This document shows, piece after piece, positions 49,046 through 60,363 of a stretch of 64,000 nucleotides of DNA. Origin of the DNA: Pseudooceanicola nanhaiensis DSM 18065. GTDB lineage: Bacteria > Pseudomonadota > Alphaproteobacteria > Rhodobacterales > Rhodobacteraceae. Every line of letters starts with the position of its first letter. Position 1 is the first letter of the stretch. Below the pieces are notes generated by a model. It made no database searches. It was not told the DNA's origin and saw only the letters and a list, made by a program, of their open reading frames with translations. The stretch is from assembly GCF_000688295.1 (NCBI RefSeq), contig NZ_JHZF01000011.1, positions 838,288 to 902,287 on the forward strand, in the 5' to 3' direction. Both the position numbers and the translations under genes were made by a program.

Positions 49046-50602
49046 TCATACCTTTCGCAGCGGCACACGCGCGGCGATGACCGCGCCCAGCACCGCGATG
49101 CCCGCCAGCAGGAGGAAGGCGTTCCGGAAGGCCGGCCAGGCGATCGAGACGTCGCTGCGGGTCCCGTCGAGCAGCTCGGCCAGCGGCAGGGGGCCGAAGC
49201 CCGGCGTCAGCAGCATGACGACCGGCACGATCGCGGTGCCGATCGCCGCGCCCAGCGAGCGCGACAGCTGGGTGACCGAGGTCACGGCGCCGAAATCCTC
49301 GGGCTCGCCCTCGGCCAGCACGATGATCTGAACCGTCGGCATGACCGTGCCCAGCCAGATCGTGGTGCAGGTGAACCATATGGAATAGCCCATCTGGCCG
49401 AGATGCGGATGGATCAGGGCGAAGCTGCCCAGCATCAGCGCCAGCATGGCGAAACCGATGCCGGGAAAGAGCGTCGTCCAGCCGGTGACGTTGACCATCT
49501 TGCCGGTGATCGAGGCGCCGACCGCCGTGGCCGCGACCATCGGCACCAGCGCCGTGCCGATCTGCGAGGCCGAGATGCCGAGCTGCACGCGCAGGAAGAC
49601 CGGCAGCAGCGCGAGGATGGCGAGGATCAGCGCCCCCTGGCAGAGCGCCATGGCATTCGAGCGCCGGATCGAGGGGTTCTGGAACACCTGCCGCGGCAGC
49701 AGCGGCGTCTCGACCCGCCGCTCCCACCAGAAAAGCACCGCGGCGGAGAGAAGGCACAGCCCCCCGAAGGCGCCGAGCCGCGCGATCTGCGACAGCCCGC
49801 CCTGCCGCAGCGCGTCGATGGAGAGGACGAGGCTCGCGAAGGCCACGGCGAGGATCAGCGCGCCGAGAATGTCGATCCCCTTGCGCGAACTGGCCGAATT
49901 GGTCAGCTCCAGCCGCCGCAGCAGCACCAGCGCCACGACGACGAGGATCGGGTTCAGCAGGAAGATGCTGCGCCAGCCGAAATGATCGGTCAGCAGCCCG
50001 CCGATCACCGGGCCGAGCGCATTGGCGGTGACCGCGACCGTCGCGATATAGGCCTGGTAGCGCCCGCGTTCGCGCGCGCCGACCGCCTGTCCGACCAGGG
50101 CGCTTGCCAATGCCATCAGACCGCCCGCGCCCAGGCCCTGCACCACGCGGAAGAGCGTCAGCATGTCCATCGAGGGCGCGAAATGGCACAGCAGCGAGCC
50201 CAGGGTCGAGATGCCGAGCCCGACGCCCATCATCAGCTTGCGCCCGTACATGTCGCCGAGCCGGCCGTAGACCGGCGCGGCCACGGCGGCGGCGATCAGG
50301 TAGGCGGTGACCGGCCAGGTGATCTTGGCGACCTCGCCCAGCTCGGCCGCGACGAAGGGCATCGCGGTGGTGATCACCGACTGGTCCACGAGGGCGATGA
50401 AGATGGGCAGCGCGATCGAGGGGAAGACGGCGAAAAAGGCCTTTCGGCTGTCGGCTCTGGTCGGCAAATCGCTGTCTCGCTGTCGGTCCGGTGCTGCGGC
50501 CCGGGCGAAGGTTGCACCGCCACCGTGCCTTGTCGAGGCGACAAAATTCGTTTTCACACCCTTGCGACGGGTGCCCTTGCATCCCGCAAACCCCGCGGGC
50601 AT
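49046..50602 (-). CDS. MFS multidrug exporter, DHA2 (EmrB/QacA) type
   Basis: Proton-driven efflux transporter with about 14 membrane helices. Motif A is GRLGDMYGRKLMMGVG and motif C-like sequence is ANALGPVIGGLLTDHFGWRS, with DQSVITTAMPFVAAELG (motif D1) in the first helix. The listed ATG gives 518 residues, but the first ~50 are hydrophilic and atypical; a GTG at 50557 is a credible alternative start. The gene is divergent from the AbrB-family gene and precedes modA. Substrates are not predictable. Confidence 0.9.
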   Translation of the reverse strand: MPAGFAGCKGTRRKGVKTNFVASTRHGGGATFARAAAPDRQRDSDLPTRADSRKAFFAVFPSIALPIFIALVDQSVITTAMPFVAAELGEVAKITWPVTAYLIAAAVAAPVYGRLGDMYGRKLMMGVGLGISTLGSLLCHFAPSMDMLTLFRVVQGLGAGGLMALASALVGQAVGARERGRYQAYIATVAVTANALGPVIGGLLTDHFGWRSIFLLNPILVVVALVLLRRLELTNSASSRKGIDILGALILAVAFASLVLSIDALRQGGLSQIARLGAFGGLCLLSAAVLFWWERRVETPLLPRQVFQNPSIRRSNAMALCQGALILAILALLPVFLRVQLGISASQIGTALVPMVAATAVGASITGKMVNVTGWTTLFPGIGFAMLALMLGSFALIHPHLGQMGYSIWFTCTTIWLGTVMPTVQIIVLAEGEPEDFGAVTSVTQLSRSLGAAIGTAIVPVVMLLTPGFGPLPLAELLDGTRSDVSIAWPAFRNAFLLLAGIAVLGAVIAARVPLRKV

Positions 50603-50669
50603 ACGGATCCGACGATGACGTTACGGCGCCGCATGTCGCGGCGGCCAAGGCGCCGGACCGGACCCTCAC

Positions 50670-51740
50670 GTGCTATCCTTCCGAACCAAAGTCACCTACA
50701 CCGCGCTCTATGTTCTGCTGGGCGCGGCGGGCGGTATCGCGGCGAACCTCGTGGGGCTTCCCCTGCCCTACATGCTGGGCTCGCTGCTCGCGACCAGCCT
50801 CGTGACCATCCTCGTGCCCCGCGCGGTGCCCGAAGGCTACACCACCCCGAACGACTTCCGCGCCGTCTTCATCGCGCTCATCGGCCTGAGCATCGGGGCG
50901 CAGGTGAACTGGAGCGTGCTGTCCGAACTGCGCCATGCCTGGGCGAGCTTCCTTGCCCTCACGGTCTTCGTGCCGCTGGTGCTCTTCACCAATTACCAGG
51001 TGTTTCGGCGCCTCGGCGGCTACGATCCCGCGACCGCGTATTTCTGTTCGACCCCCGGCGGGCTGATCGAGGCCATGCTGATGGGCGAGCAGGAAGGCGC
51101 GGTCGAGCATATCGTGACGCTCCAGCAGTTCCTGCGGATCATCTTCGTGGTGACGCTGCTGCCGGTCGGGCTGTCGTTCTGGTACGGCCACCCGGTCGGC
51201 AGCTCGGCGGGCATGACGCTCTCGCGCGCGGATGCGGGGTTCGAGCATCTGCCCGAGGTCGCGGTGCTGCTGGTGATCGGCGTGCTTCTGGGCAAGTACA
51301 CGCCCCTGCCGGCGGGACAGCTGGTCGGCCCGCTACTGGTCGGCGCGGCCGCGACGCTCTCGGGGCTCGCGGTGATCGAGATGCCGCCCTACATGATCTC
51401 GGCCGCGCAGGTGGTGATCGGCGCCTTCCTCGGCACCCGGTTCCACGGCATCGGGATGCGGATGATCGCGCGGGGGGCGTGGCTGTCGTTCCTCTCCGTC
51501 GGTTCCATGCTGCTGATCGGGCTGGGCTTCTCCGCCCTCGCCCAGGGCCCGACCGGAGAGCCGATCGACGTGCTCCTCATCAGCTTCTCGCCGGGCGGCG
51601 TGACCGAGATGGCCCTGATCGCCCTGTCGCTGAGCGCCAACCCCGCCTTCGTCTCGGCCCACCACATCTACCGGATCCTGCTGACCGTGGGGCTGATGCG
51701 GCCGTTCTACCGGCGCTTCGTGCGCAGCAGCGCCGGTTGA
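50670..51740 (+). CDS. AbrB-family membrane protein
   Basis: Integral membrane protein of 356 residues made of two repeats of an AbrB/ammonia-monooxygenase-regulator-like duplicated domain (Pfam AbrB, not the Bacillus DNA-binding AbrB). The repeats show as AGGIAANLVGLPLPYMLGSL with YFCSTPGGLIEAMLMGEQEG, and again as LPAGQLVGPLLVGAAATLSG with LISFSPGGVTEMALIALSLS. About ten helices are predicted. The start is GTG 50670. Members are putative transporters with no settled substrate. Confidence 0.88.
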   Translation: MLSFRTKVTYTALYVLLGAAGGIAANLVGLPLPYMLGSLLATSLVTILVPRAVPEGYTTPNDFRAVFIALIGLSIGAQVNWSVLSELRHAWASFLALTVFVPLVLFTNYQVFRRLGGYDPATAYFCSTPGGLIEAMLMGEQEGAVEHIVTLQQFLRIIFVVTLLPVGLSFWYGHPVGSSAGMTLSRADAGFEHLPEVAVLLVIGVLLGKYTPLPAGQLVGPLLVGAAATLSGLAVIEMPPYMISAAQVVIGAFLGTRFHGIGMRMIARGAWLSFLSVGSMLLIGLGFSALAQGPTGEPIDVLLISFSPGGVTEMALIALSLSANPAFVSAHHIYRILLTVGLMRPFYRRFVRSSAG

Positions 51741-51811
51741 CGCGCGCTGCGAAAGATGGTCAACCGGACCGCATGACACGCTGGATGACCCTCACCTCGA
51801 TGGCCTATTAC

Positions 51812-51830
51812 CCGCTGCCCTAGGTAGCGG
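51812..51830 (+). other. Hairpin downstream of the AbrB-family gene
   Basis: CCGCTGCC (51812-51819) pairs with GGTAGCGG (51823-51830), one G-T, across a CTA loop. No T-run follows, so it is at most a weak or Rho-assisted end. Confidence 0.4.
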
Positions 51831-51917
51831 AACCCCGTGTCACGTTCCCGCTGCCCCCGAGCCGGCGGTCGAACGAATAAGATCATGACCCCGGCCCGCC
51901 CATTCCGGATCAGGATC

Positions 51918-54148
<2,231 letters not shown>

Positions 54149-54223
54149 TCATCTCCATGGACAGCTCGTTTGGCGCTTCCCTATCTCATGGATGGGCCAG
54201 AGTGGAAAGGGCGAAAAGCCGCC

Positions 54224-55441
54224 TCAGGCCGCGGCCGACCGACGCCCCTCGCGCAGCGAGGACAGCCCCGCGACGAGCCCCGCGCAGATTGGCAGGACGG
54301 CGACGGCCATCAGCCCTCCGGACAGGCCGAAGGCGGCGACCAGCGGGCCCGAGACGAGCGGCGACAGGAACTGGCCGCCGAAGATCGCGGTGGTCAGAAG
54401 GCCCGAGGCCCGGCCCCGCATCGACGGCGGCACCAGCGCCATGAAGAGCGCGATGAAGTTCGGGAACATCACCCCGAGCGGCGCACCGCAGAGCGCGACG
54501 CCGAGGATCGTGACCGGCAGCGAATGCGCCCGCGAAATGACCAGAAGCCCCGCCCCGAGCGTCAGCATACCGAACGCCACCACCGAGCGCGGCGACACGA
54601 AGCGCCGGATCCGCCCGTAGAGCAGTGCCCCGGGGATCGACATCAGCGTGACCGTCGACAGGACCAGCCCGGTCAGGATCGGCCCGCCGATGCCGCGCTC
54701 GGCCAGCAGGAACGGCAGCCGGGTCGGCAGGGCGTAGAAGGTGATCATGAGGATCGCCGCGAAGGGTCCGACGAAGAAGAAGGCCCCCCAGGGGAAGCGT
54801 TCGTCTTCGGCGGGCGCGTCCACGGCGCGCGGCTCGGCGGTGTAGCGGCCGGGCACGCGGCTCAGCATGAACCAGGCGAAGATGCCGATCGGGATCGCGA
54901 CCGCATAGATCACGAAGGGCAGCCGCCAGTTGATCGAGGCCATGACGCCGCCCGCGGTCATGAAGATGATCCCGCCGAAGTTCATCGCCGCCACCTGGTG
55001 CCCCGCGAAGCGGTCCCGGGCGCTGCCGTGCCAGAGCGTGCCGACATAGGCCTGCGCCAGCGTCATCGTCCCCGCGACGCCCAGCCCGAGCGCGACACGG
55101 CCCGCAAGCATCCAGCCCATCGTCTGCGCCAGCAGCCCCGACGCCCCGCCGAGCGCGTAGATCAGCATCGACAGCATCACCAGCGGCCGCTTGTCGAAGC
55201 GGTCCGCGAGGATCCCGAACAGCCCTGCCGTCAGAACGACAAAGAGCGAGGGCAGCGTCACCACCAGCCCCGCGAGCGTCTCGATCCCAGGCGTGTCGCC
55301 GAAATGGTCGCGCAGGCCCGGCAGCGCGGGGGCGATGGTGGCGTTGGCCATCACCGTGAGCGACGAGATGCCGAGAATGGCAAGCGTGACGCCGGGAGGC
55401 GGTGCATCCGGGCGCGGAGCGGCGGTGGCGGGCTGGGTCAT
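54224..55441 (-). CDS. MFS transporter, sugar/drug efflux type
   Basis: Twelve-helix exporter of 405 residues starting at ATG 55441 (MTQPATAAPR). Motif A is LFGILADRFDKRPLVMLSM and the first helix holds SLTVMANATIAPALPGL. The last residues are Arg-rich. The longer frame from 55510 would add a hydrophilic leader and was not used. It is divergent from a LysR gene across 101 nt, a layout that usually means control of the transporter by that regulator. Substrate unknown. Confidence 0.9.
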   Translation of the reverse strand: MTQPATAAPRPDAPPPGVTLAILGISSLTVMANATIAPALPGLRDHFGDTPGIETLAGLVVTLPSLFVVLTAGLFGILADRFDKRPLVMLSMLIYALGGASGLLAQTMGWMLAGRVALGLGVAGTMTLAQAYVGTLWHGSARDRFAGHQVAAMNFGGIIFMTAGGVMASINWRLPFVIYAVAIPIGIFAWFMLSRVPGRYTAEPRAVDAPAEDERFPWGAFFFVGPFAAILMITFYALPTRLPFLLAERGIGGPILTGLVLSTVTLMSIPGALLYGRIRRFVSPRSVVAFGMLTLGAGLLVISRAHSLPVTILGVALCGAPLGVMFPNFIALFMALVPPSMRGRASGLLTTAIFGGQFLSPLVSGPLVAAFGLSGGLMAVAVLPICAGLVAGLSSLREGRRSAAA

Positions 55442-55504
55442 GGGATTCCTGATCGGCGAGGTCAAACGCGTGTTGCACCGGGAGATGCCTTCGGACAAGA
55501 CTAT

Positions 55505-55522
55505 GTTCAATTGGCGCAGAAC
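55505..55522. promoter_or_regulatory. Candidate LysR operator between the MFS and LysR genes
   Basis: GTTC (55505-55508) and GAAC (55519-55522) form an interrupted dyad, GTTC-N10-GAAC, which contains the T-N11-A core of LysR-type sites. It lies 20 nt before the LysR start codon. Confidence 0.4.
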
Positions 55523-55542
55523 TGAAAACAGCTGACAGAATC

Positions 55543-56454
55543 ATGGACAATGACTTCGACCTGACGGCTTTGCGGGTGTTTCACTCGGTCGTGCGCTCGG
55601 GAAGCTTCTCGGCCGCGGCGCGTGACCTCGGGGCACCGCGGTCGACGGTGGCCAAGAAAGTGGCGGATCTCGAAAGCTCTCTCGGGGTGCGGCTGGTGGA
55701 GCGCACGACGCGCTCCATGCGGGTGACGACCGAGGGCGAGGTGCTGGCGAGCCGGGCGGAGCGCCTGCTGGCCGATGCCTCGGACCTGCGGCGCCGCCTG
55801 ACGGACGCGGGACAGGCGCCGCGCGGCCACCTCCGGGTCGGCATGCCGGAGCTTTTCGAGCAGATCAGCATGGGCCCGATCGCGGCGCATTTCCGGCACC
55901 GCTATCCCGAGATCACGCTCGAGCTGGTGACCTCGCGCCAGCCCGGCGACCTGATCGAGGCCGAGCTCGACGCGATCATCGCCTTCGGCCCGCTGCCCGA
56001 ATCCTCGCTGGTCGCGCGGCAGCTCATCAAGGGATCCATGACCACCGTCGCGGCACCCGGCCTGCCGGGCCTCGATGCCGTGCGCCACCCGCGCGATCTG
56101 GACGGGATGCCGCTGATCGACGTGCCCCAGCACTGGATCCGGCAATGGGCCTTCGTCCGCGGCGACGAGGAGGAGGTGCTGCGGATCACCCCGGTCCTGA
56201 CCTTCGGCTCGATGCTGACGGCGCGGGACGCGGCGGTGGCGGGTGGCGGCGTCACGAAGATCCCCACGATCCTCGCCCGGCCCGAGATCGCGGCGGGACG
56301 GCTGGTGGAGGTTCTGCCGGACTGGCGCGGGCCCGCCAAGGACCTCTTCGTCGTGTTTCCCTCCGCGCGTTCGGTCACCACCCGGCTGCGCGCCTTCCTC
56401 GACGTGCTGCGCGAGCATGTCGAGGCCGCCGCCGCCGCGCGCAGGCAGGACTGA
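55543..56454 (+). CDS. LysR-family transcriptional regulator
   Basis: DNA-binding regulator of 303 residues. The winged helix-turn-helix is at the N-terminus (LRVFHSVVRSGSFSAAARDL, then VAKKVADLESSLGVRLVERT), followed by the two-lobed effector domain starting near GHLRVGMPELFE. The C-terminal region (AAGRLVEVLPDWRGPAKDLF, then VVFPSARSVTTRLRAFLD) is typical of the AaeR/DmlR-like subgroup. It is divergent from an MFS exporter, its probable target. The effector is unknown. Confidence 0.94.
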   Translation: MDNDFDLTALRVFHSVVRSGSFSAAARDLGAPRSTVAKKVADLESSLGVRLVERTTRSMRVTTEGEVLASRAERLLADASDLRRRLTDAGQAPRGHLRVGMPELFEQISMGPIAAHFRHRYPEITLELVTSRQPGDLIEAELDAIIAFGPLPESSLVARQLIKGSMTTVAAPGLPGLDAVRHPRDLDGMPLIDVPQHWIRQWAFVRGDEEEVLRITPVLTFGSMLTARDAAVAGGGVTKIPTILARPEIAAGRLVEVLPDWRGPAKDLFVVFPSARSVTTRLRAFLDVLREHVEAAAAARRQD

Positions 56455-56457
56455 CGC

Positions 56458-57606
56458 TCAGAGGACGGTGCGTTCGAGGAACCAGTAGGCACCGACCAGC
56501 GCGATGGCGGCCGAGGCGGGCACCGCGATCCGGGCGCGATACCACGGCTTGTCGCGGAACCAGACGCCGACGGCGAGAAAGGCGATCGCCACGACCGTGA
56601 GCTGGCCGATCTCGACCCCGATGTTGAAGCCCAGAAGCGCGGGCAGGAACAGCCCCTCGGGCAGCCCGAAATCCCCGAGAACCGCGGCGAAGCCCAGGCC
56701 GTGCAGCAGCCCGAAGCCGAAGACGATGGCAGGCCGCCAGGCGTGCATCCGGGTGGCGAAGATGTTCTCGGCGGCGACGAAGACGATCGAGGCCGCGATC
56801 AGCGGCTCGACCAGGTCGGGCGGGAGCCGCACGGTCCCGAGCGCGCCGAGCGCCAGCGTCACCGTGTGCGCCGCCGTGAAGGCGGTGATCTGCCAGACCA
56901 GCGGAGGCAGGCGGGTGGAGAAGAAGTAGAGCCCCAGCACGAAGAGGATATGGTCGAGCCCCTTGGGCAGGATATGCGCGAAGCCCACCGGGACATAGGC
57001 CGCGAGGACCGAAAGCCCGCCCTGGTCGGATCCGCCCGCCACGGGGATCGGGTCCGAGGTGGCGCCACCTGCGAGGTAGGTCGCGAGCCCGCCCCGCGCC
57101 GCGCCGTGGCGCAGCACCAGCGCGCCCTGCCCCCTGCCCCAGTGGAAACGCACCGCCTCGGTGCCCGCGGGCAGGTTTCCCGTCAGGATCACGCGGGTCG
57201 GACGCGGCAGGCCGGCGTCGCCGATCTCGCTCGAGTCGATCGTGTCGATCTCCATCGCCACCGGCTCACCGTTGCGGGTCGTGAGCCGCATGCCCTCCGC
57301 CAGCCGGGGCCACGCGGCCTCGAGCTGTGCGACGAGGTCCTCGGGGTCGAACATGCGGAGGCGGTCGTAGGCGTCGCTCTGCGGGGCGGCATCGGTGGTC
57401 TCGAGATCGTCGAGGTCGATCCCCGCCAGAAGCGCCTCGGCGTTCAGCCGCAGATCGAGCCGGGCGGCGCCCCCGTCGAAGCCCAGGGTGGCGATGGAGG
57501 GACGGACCTCGTGCGCCGCGGCCGCCGGGACCCACAGCAGGAGCGCCCACACCAGCACGAGCGCGCCCCGGGCGCCCGCCATCCTTCTCCGCGCCGCTGC
57601 CTGCAT
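56458..57606 (-). CDS. HupE/UreJ-family membrane protein
   Basis: From ATG 57606 it has 382 residues: a signal peptide (GALVLVWALLLWVPAAAAHE), a periplasmic domain of about 170 residues starting HEVRPSIATLGF, then about six membrane helices with the HupE/UreJ_2 motifs GFAHILPKGLDHILFVLGLY, AAHTVTLALGAL and GFGLLHGLGFA. The His and Asp residues inside these helices are the presumed nickel or cobalt route in the family. No hydrogenase or urease gene lies nearby, so its metal and its client enzyme are unknown. ATG 57618 and 57582 are alternative starts. Confidence 0.85.
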   Translation of the reverse strand: MQAAARRRMAGARGALVLVWALLLWVPAAAAHEVRPSIATLGFDGGAARLDLRLNAEALLAGIDLDDLETTDAAPQSDAYDRLRMFDPEDLVAQLEAAWPRLAEGMRLTTRNGEPVAMEIDTIDSSEIGDAGLPRPTRVILTGNLPAGTEAVRFHWGRGQGALVLRHGAARGGLATYLAGGATSDPIPVAGGSDQGGLSVLAAYVPVGFAHILPKGLDHILFVLGLYFFSTRLPPLVWQITAFTAAHTVTLALGALGTVRLPPDLVEPLIAASIVFVAAENIFATRMHAWRPAIVFGFGLLHGLGFAAVLGDFGLPEGLFLPALLGFNIGVEIGQLTVVAIAFLAVGVWFRDKPWYRARIAVPASAAIALVGAYWFLERTVL

Positions 57607-57751
57607 GCCCGATCCCATCCTGCTGATCCGGCGCCTTCTGACCCGCTGGCGCGCCCTTGGGCAAGCCCTTTCGGCCCGATGCGGCCCCGTCCTGTCGGAC
57701 CGCGGCGCCGCCCTCTCTTGCCTCCGCGCGCCGGGCGGGCCATGAGGGGGC

Positions 57752-58645
57752 ATGACGGCTCAACCGGATATCCTCTGCATCGGCGCGGTCCTGTGGGACA
57801 TCATCGGCCGCTCGGCCTCTCACATGGAGCGCGGCTCGGACGTGCCCGGGCGGATCACCCGCCTGCCCGGCGGCGTGGCGATGAACATCGCCATGGCGGC
57901 GCAGCGCTTCGGGATGCGTCCGGCGCTGCTGACCGCCGTGGGGCGCGATCCGGAGGGCGAGGAGCTGATGAAGGCCTGCGCCCGGATGGGCATGGACATG
58001 CGCCATGCCTACCGGTCCGAGGACCTGCCGACGGATCGCTACATGGCGGTCGAGGGCGGCAACGGCCTGATCGCCGCGATTGCCGATGCCCATTCGCTCG
58101 AGGCCGCCGGGGGGCGCATCCTGGCCACGCTGCGCGACGGGACGCTCGGCTCGGCCGAGACCCCGTGGGAGGGCCGCGTGGCGCTCGACGGGAACCTGAA
58201 GACCGACCTTCTGCGCGAGATCGCGCTCGATCCGGCCTTCGCGCGGGCCGATCTAAGGATCGCGCCCGCCTCGCCCGGCAAGGCCGAGCGGCTGCATGTC
58301 TTCCTCGGCCATCCGAGCGCCGTCTTCTACGTCAACCTCGAAGAGGCCGGGCTGCTGTGCCAGACCCGCTTTGCCGACAGCGCCGAGGCGGCCCGGGCCC
58401 TGCACGACCGCGGGGCCGCCCGGGCCGTCGTCACCGATGGCGGCAACGCGGCGAGCGACGCGGGCGCCCATGGCCTCGTGACGAAACGCCCGCGCGCGGT
58501 GCTGGTGACGCGGGTCACCGGCGCCGGCGACACTTTCATGGCGGCCCACATGGCGGCCGAGGCCCGCGGCGCCGCGCCCGAAGCGGCGATGGAGACCGCG
58601 CTGACCGCCGCCGCAGATTACGTATCCGGAGACACCAACCTTTGA
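57752..58645 (+). CDS. psuK: Pseudouridine kinase (PfkB family)
   Basis: Phosphorylates pseudouridine to its 5'-phosphate. The protein has 297 residues of PfkB fold with RITRLPGGVAMNIAMAAQRF (substrate Gly-Gly) near the N-terminus and the catalytic signature VTGAGDTFMAAH near the C-terminus. The assignment to pseudouridine rests mainly on the next gene, psuG, whose start overlaps this gene's stop. It is shorter than E. coli PsuK (about 313) and lacks an N-terminal regulator domain. No pseudouridine transporter is adjacent. Confidence 0.9.
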   Translation: MTAQPDILCIGAVLWDIIGRSASHMERGSDVPGRITRLPGGVAMNIAMAAQRFGMRPALLTAVGRDPEGEELMKACARMGMDMRHAYRSEDLPTDRYMAVEGGNGLIAAIADAHSLEAAGGRILATLRDGTLGSAETPWEGRVALDGNLKTDLLREIALDPAFARADLRIAPASPGKAERLHVFLGHPSAVFYVNLEEAGLLCQTRFADSAEAARALHDRGAARAVVTDGGNAASDAGAHGLVTKRPRAVLVTRVTGAGDTFMAAHMAAEARGAAPEAAMETALTAAADYVSGDTNL

Positions 58646-59562
58646 CCGATTTCATGGACATCGCCCCCGAGGTGCAGACCGCGCTGGACGCGAAGGCGCC
58701 GGTCGTGGCGCTGGAGAGCACCATCATCACCCACGGCATGCCCTGGCCGCAGAACCTGCAGACCGCCCAGGCGGTCGAGGCGGCGGTCCGCGCGGGCGGC
58801 GCGGTGCCCGCCACCATGGCCGTGATCGAGGGACGGCTCTGCATCGGGCTGCCGCCCGAACGGCTCGAGGCGCTGGCGCAGGCCGAGGGCGTCGCGAAAC
58901 TGTCGCGCGCCGATCTCGCGGCCTGCATCGCCACCGGCGGCACCGGGGCGACGACCGTCGCCTCGACGATGATCGCGGCCCGGATGGCGGGGATCGAGGT
59001 CTTCGCCACCGGCGGGATCGGCGGCGTCCACCGCGGCGCGGAGGAGAGCTTCGACATCTCCGCCGATCTCTCGGAACTCGCCCAGACCCCGGTGACCGTC
59101 GTCGCGGCCGGGGCCAAGGCGATCCTCGATCTTCCGAAGACGCTCGAGGTACTCGAGACCGGCGGCGTGCCCGTCATTGCCTATGGTCAGGACGATTTCC
59201 CCGCCTTCTGGTCGCGCTCCTCGGGCCTGGCCGCACCGCTCCGCATGGACGATGCCGCCGCGATCGCCCGCGCCCACAGGATGCGGGCGGCGCTGGCGCT
59301 GCCGGGCGGGCAGCTTGTCGCGAACCCGGTGCCCGCGGGCGACGAGATCCCGCGCGAGGAGATCGCGCCCATCGTCGAGCGCGCGCTGGCCGAGGCCGAG
59401 GCGCAGGGCATCGCCGGAAAGGCCGTCACGCCCTACCTGCTCGGCCGGATATTCGAGCTGACGGAGGGCCGGTCGCTGGCGACCAACATCGCGCTGGTGC
59501 TCAACAATGCCCGGCTCGCGGCCGGGATTGCGCGGGAACTTGCGGCACTGCCCCGGACGTGA
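58642..59562 (+). CDS. psuG: Pseudouridine-5'-phosphate glycosidase
   Basis: Cleaves pseudouridine-5'-phosphate to uracil and ribose-5-phosphate, completing RNA-derived pseudouridine breakdown. The protein has 306 residues. Motifs are PVVALESTIITHGMPWPQN, TGGTGATTVASTM, VFATGGIGGVHRGAE (active site) and a C-terminal TNIALVLNNARLAAGIA. The start is TTG 58642, overlapping the psuK stop; GGAG at 58628-58631 is spaced 10 nt from it but 22 nt from the nearest ATG (58654), which decides for the TTG. Confidence 0.95.
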   Translation: MTDFMDIAPEVQTALDAKAPVVALESTIITHGMPWPQNLQTAQAVEAAVRAGGAVPATMAVIEGRLCIGLPPERLEALAQAEGVAKLSRADLAACIATGGTGATTVASTMIAARMAGIEVFATGGIGGVHRGAEESFDISADLSELAQTPVTVVAAGAKAILDLPKTLEVLETGGVPVIAYGQDDFPAFWSRSSGLAAPLRMDDAAAIARAHRMRAALALPGGQLVANPVPAGDEIPREEIAPIVERALAEAEAQGIAGKAVTPYLLGRIFELTEGRSLATNIALVLNNARLAAGIARELAALPRT

Positions 59563-59655
59563 CGCGCAATTTGCGTCGCGGCGACCGGCGGAGCATTGCC
59601 GAGCGCCGCGCGAGTGCCTAGATTTCAGCGGGACCCCCCCTCAGCCAGTGGTGCG

Positions 59656-60345
59656 ATGACAAACCCTCTCCAAGATCCCCTCCGCAGGCCGACGATCTTC
59701 TCGCGCCTGCGGTCCAGTTTCCTGACCGGGATCGTCGTCATCATGCCCATCGGTCTGACGATCTGGCTGCTCTGGACGCTGGCCGGATGGGTGGACAGCG
59801 TGGTGCTGCCGCTGGTGCCGCAGACCGTGCGCCCCGAGCAGTACATCGGGATCAACCTGCGCGGCGTGGGCGTGATCATCTTCCTGATCTTCACGATCCT
59901 CGTGGGCTGGATCGCCAAGGGCCTGCTGGGCCGGTCTCTGCTGCGCTTCGCCGAAAGCCTGGTGGACCAGCTGCCGGTCGTGCGCTCGATCTACAACGGG
60001 GTGAAGCAGATCGCCGAAACCGTGTTCGCCCAGTCCGACCGCAGCTTCGAGAAGGCCTGCCTGATCCAGTACCCGCGCCGCGACATCTGGGCCATCGGCT
60101 TCATCTCGACCGAGGCCAAGGGCGAGATCAACGCGCGGGCCGAGACCGGTTCGCAGCTGCTCTCGGTCTTCGTGCCGACGACGCCGAACCCGACCTCGGG
60201 ATTCCTTCTCTATTTCCCCGAGGAGGACGTGATCGAGCTCGACATGAGTGTCGAGGACGCGGCCAAGCTCGTCATCTCCGCGGGCCTCGTCTATCCGAAC
60301 CCGAAGGACCCGTCGAAACCCCTGCCCGCGCAGGCCGCCCGCTGA
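59656..60345 (+). CDS. DUF502 family membrane protein
   Basis: A 229-residue protein from ATG 59656. Two membrane helices lie at about residues 22-50 (FLTGIVVIMPIGLTIWLLWT) and 75-95 (VGVIIFLIFTILVGWIAKG). A soluble part follows with the family landmarks VRSIYNGVKQIAETVF, PRRDIWAIGFIS and VPTTPNPTSGFLLYF. Relatives in plants (LCV/COV proteins) and many bacteria are of unknown biochemical role. It converges on the patatin gene with 18 nt between stops. Confidence 0.92.
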   Translation: MTNPLQDPLRRPTIFSRLRSSFLTGIVVIMPIGLTIWLLWTLAGWVDSVVLPLVPQTVRPEQYIGINLRGVGVIIFLIFTILVGWIAKGLLGRSLLRFAESLVDQLPVVRSIYNGVKQIAETVFAQSDRSFEKACLIQYPRRDIWAIGFISTEAKGEINARAETGSQLLSVFVPTTPNPTSGFLLYFPEEDVIELDMSVEDAAKLVISAGLVYPNPKDPSKPLPAQAAR

Positions 60346-60363
60346 GACAGGGCGCCCGCGCCG

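Noticed and set aside
51774-51824. A 16-codon open frame after the AbrB-family gene
   Set aside because: Too short to support, no clear ribosome site, and its end forms part of a hairpin.
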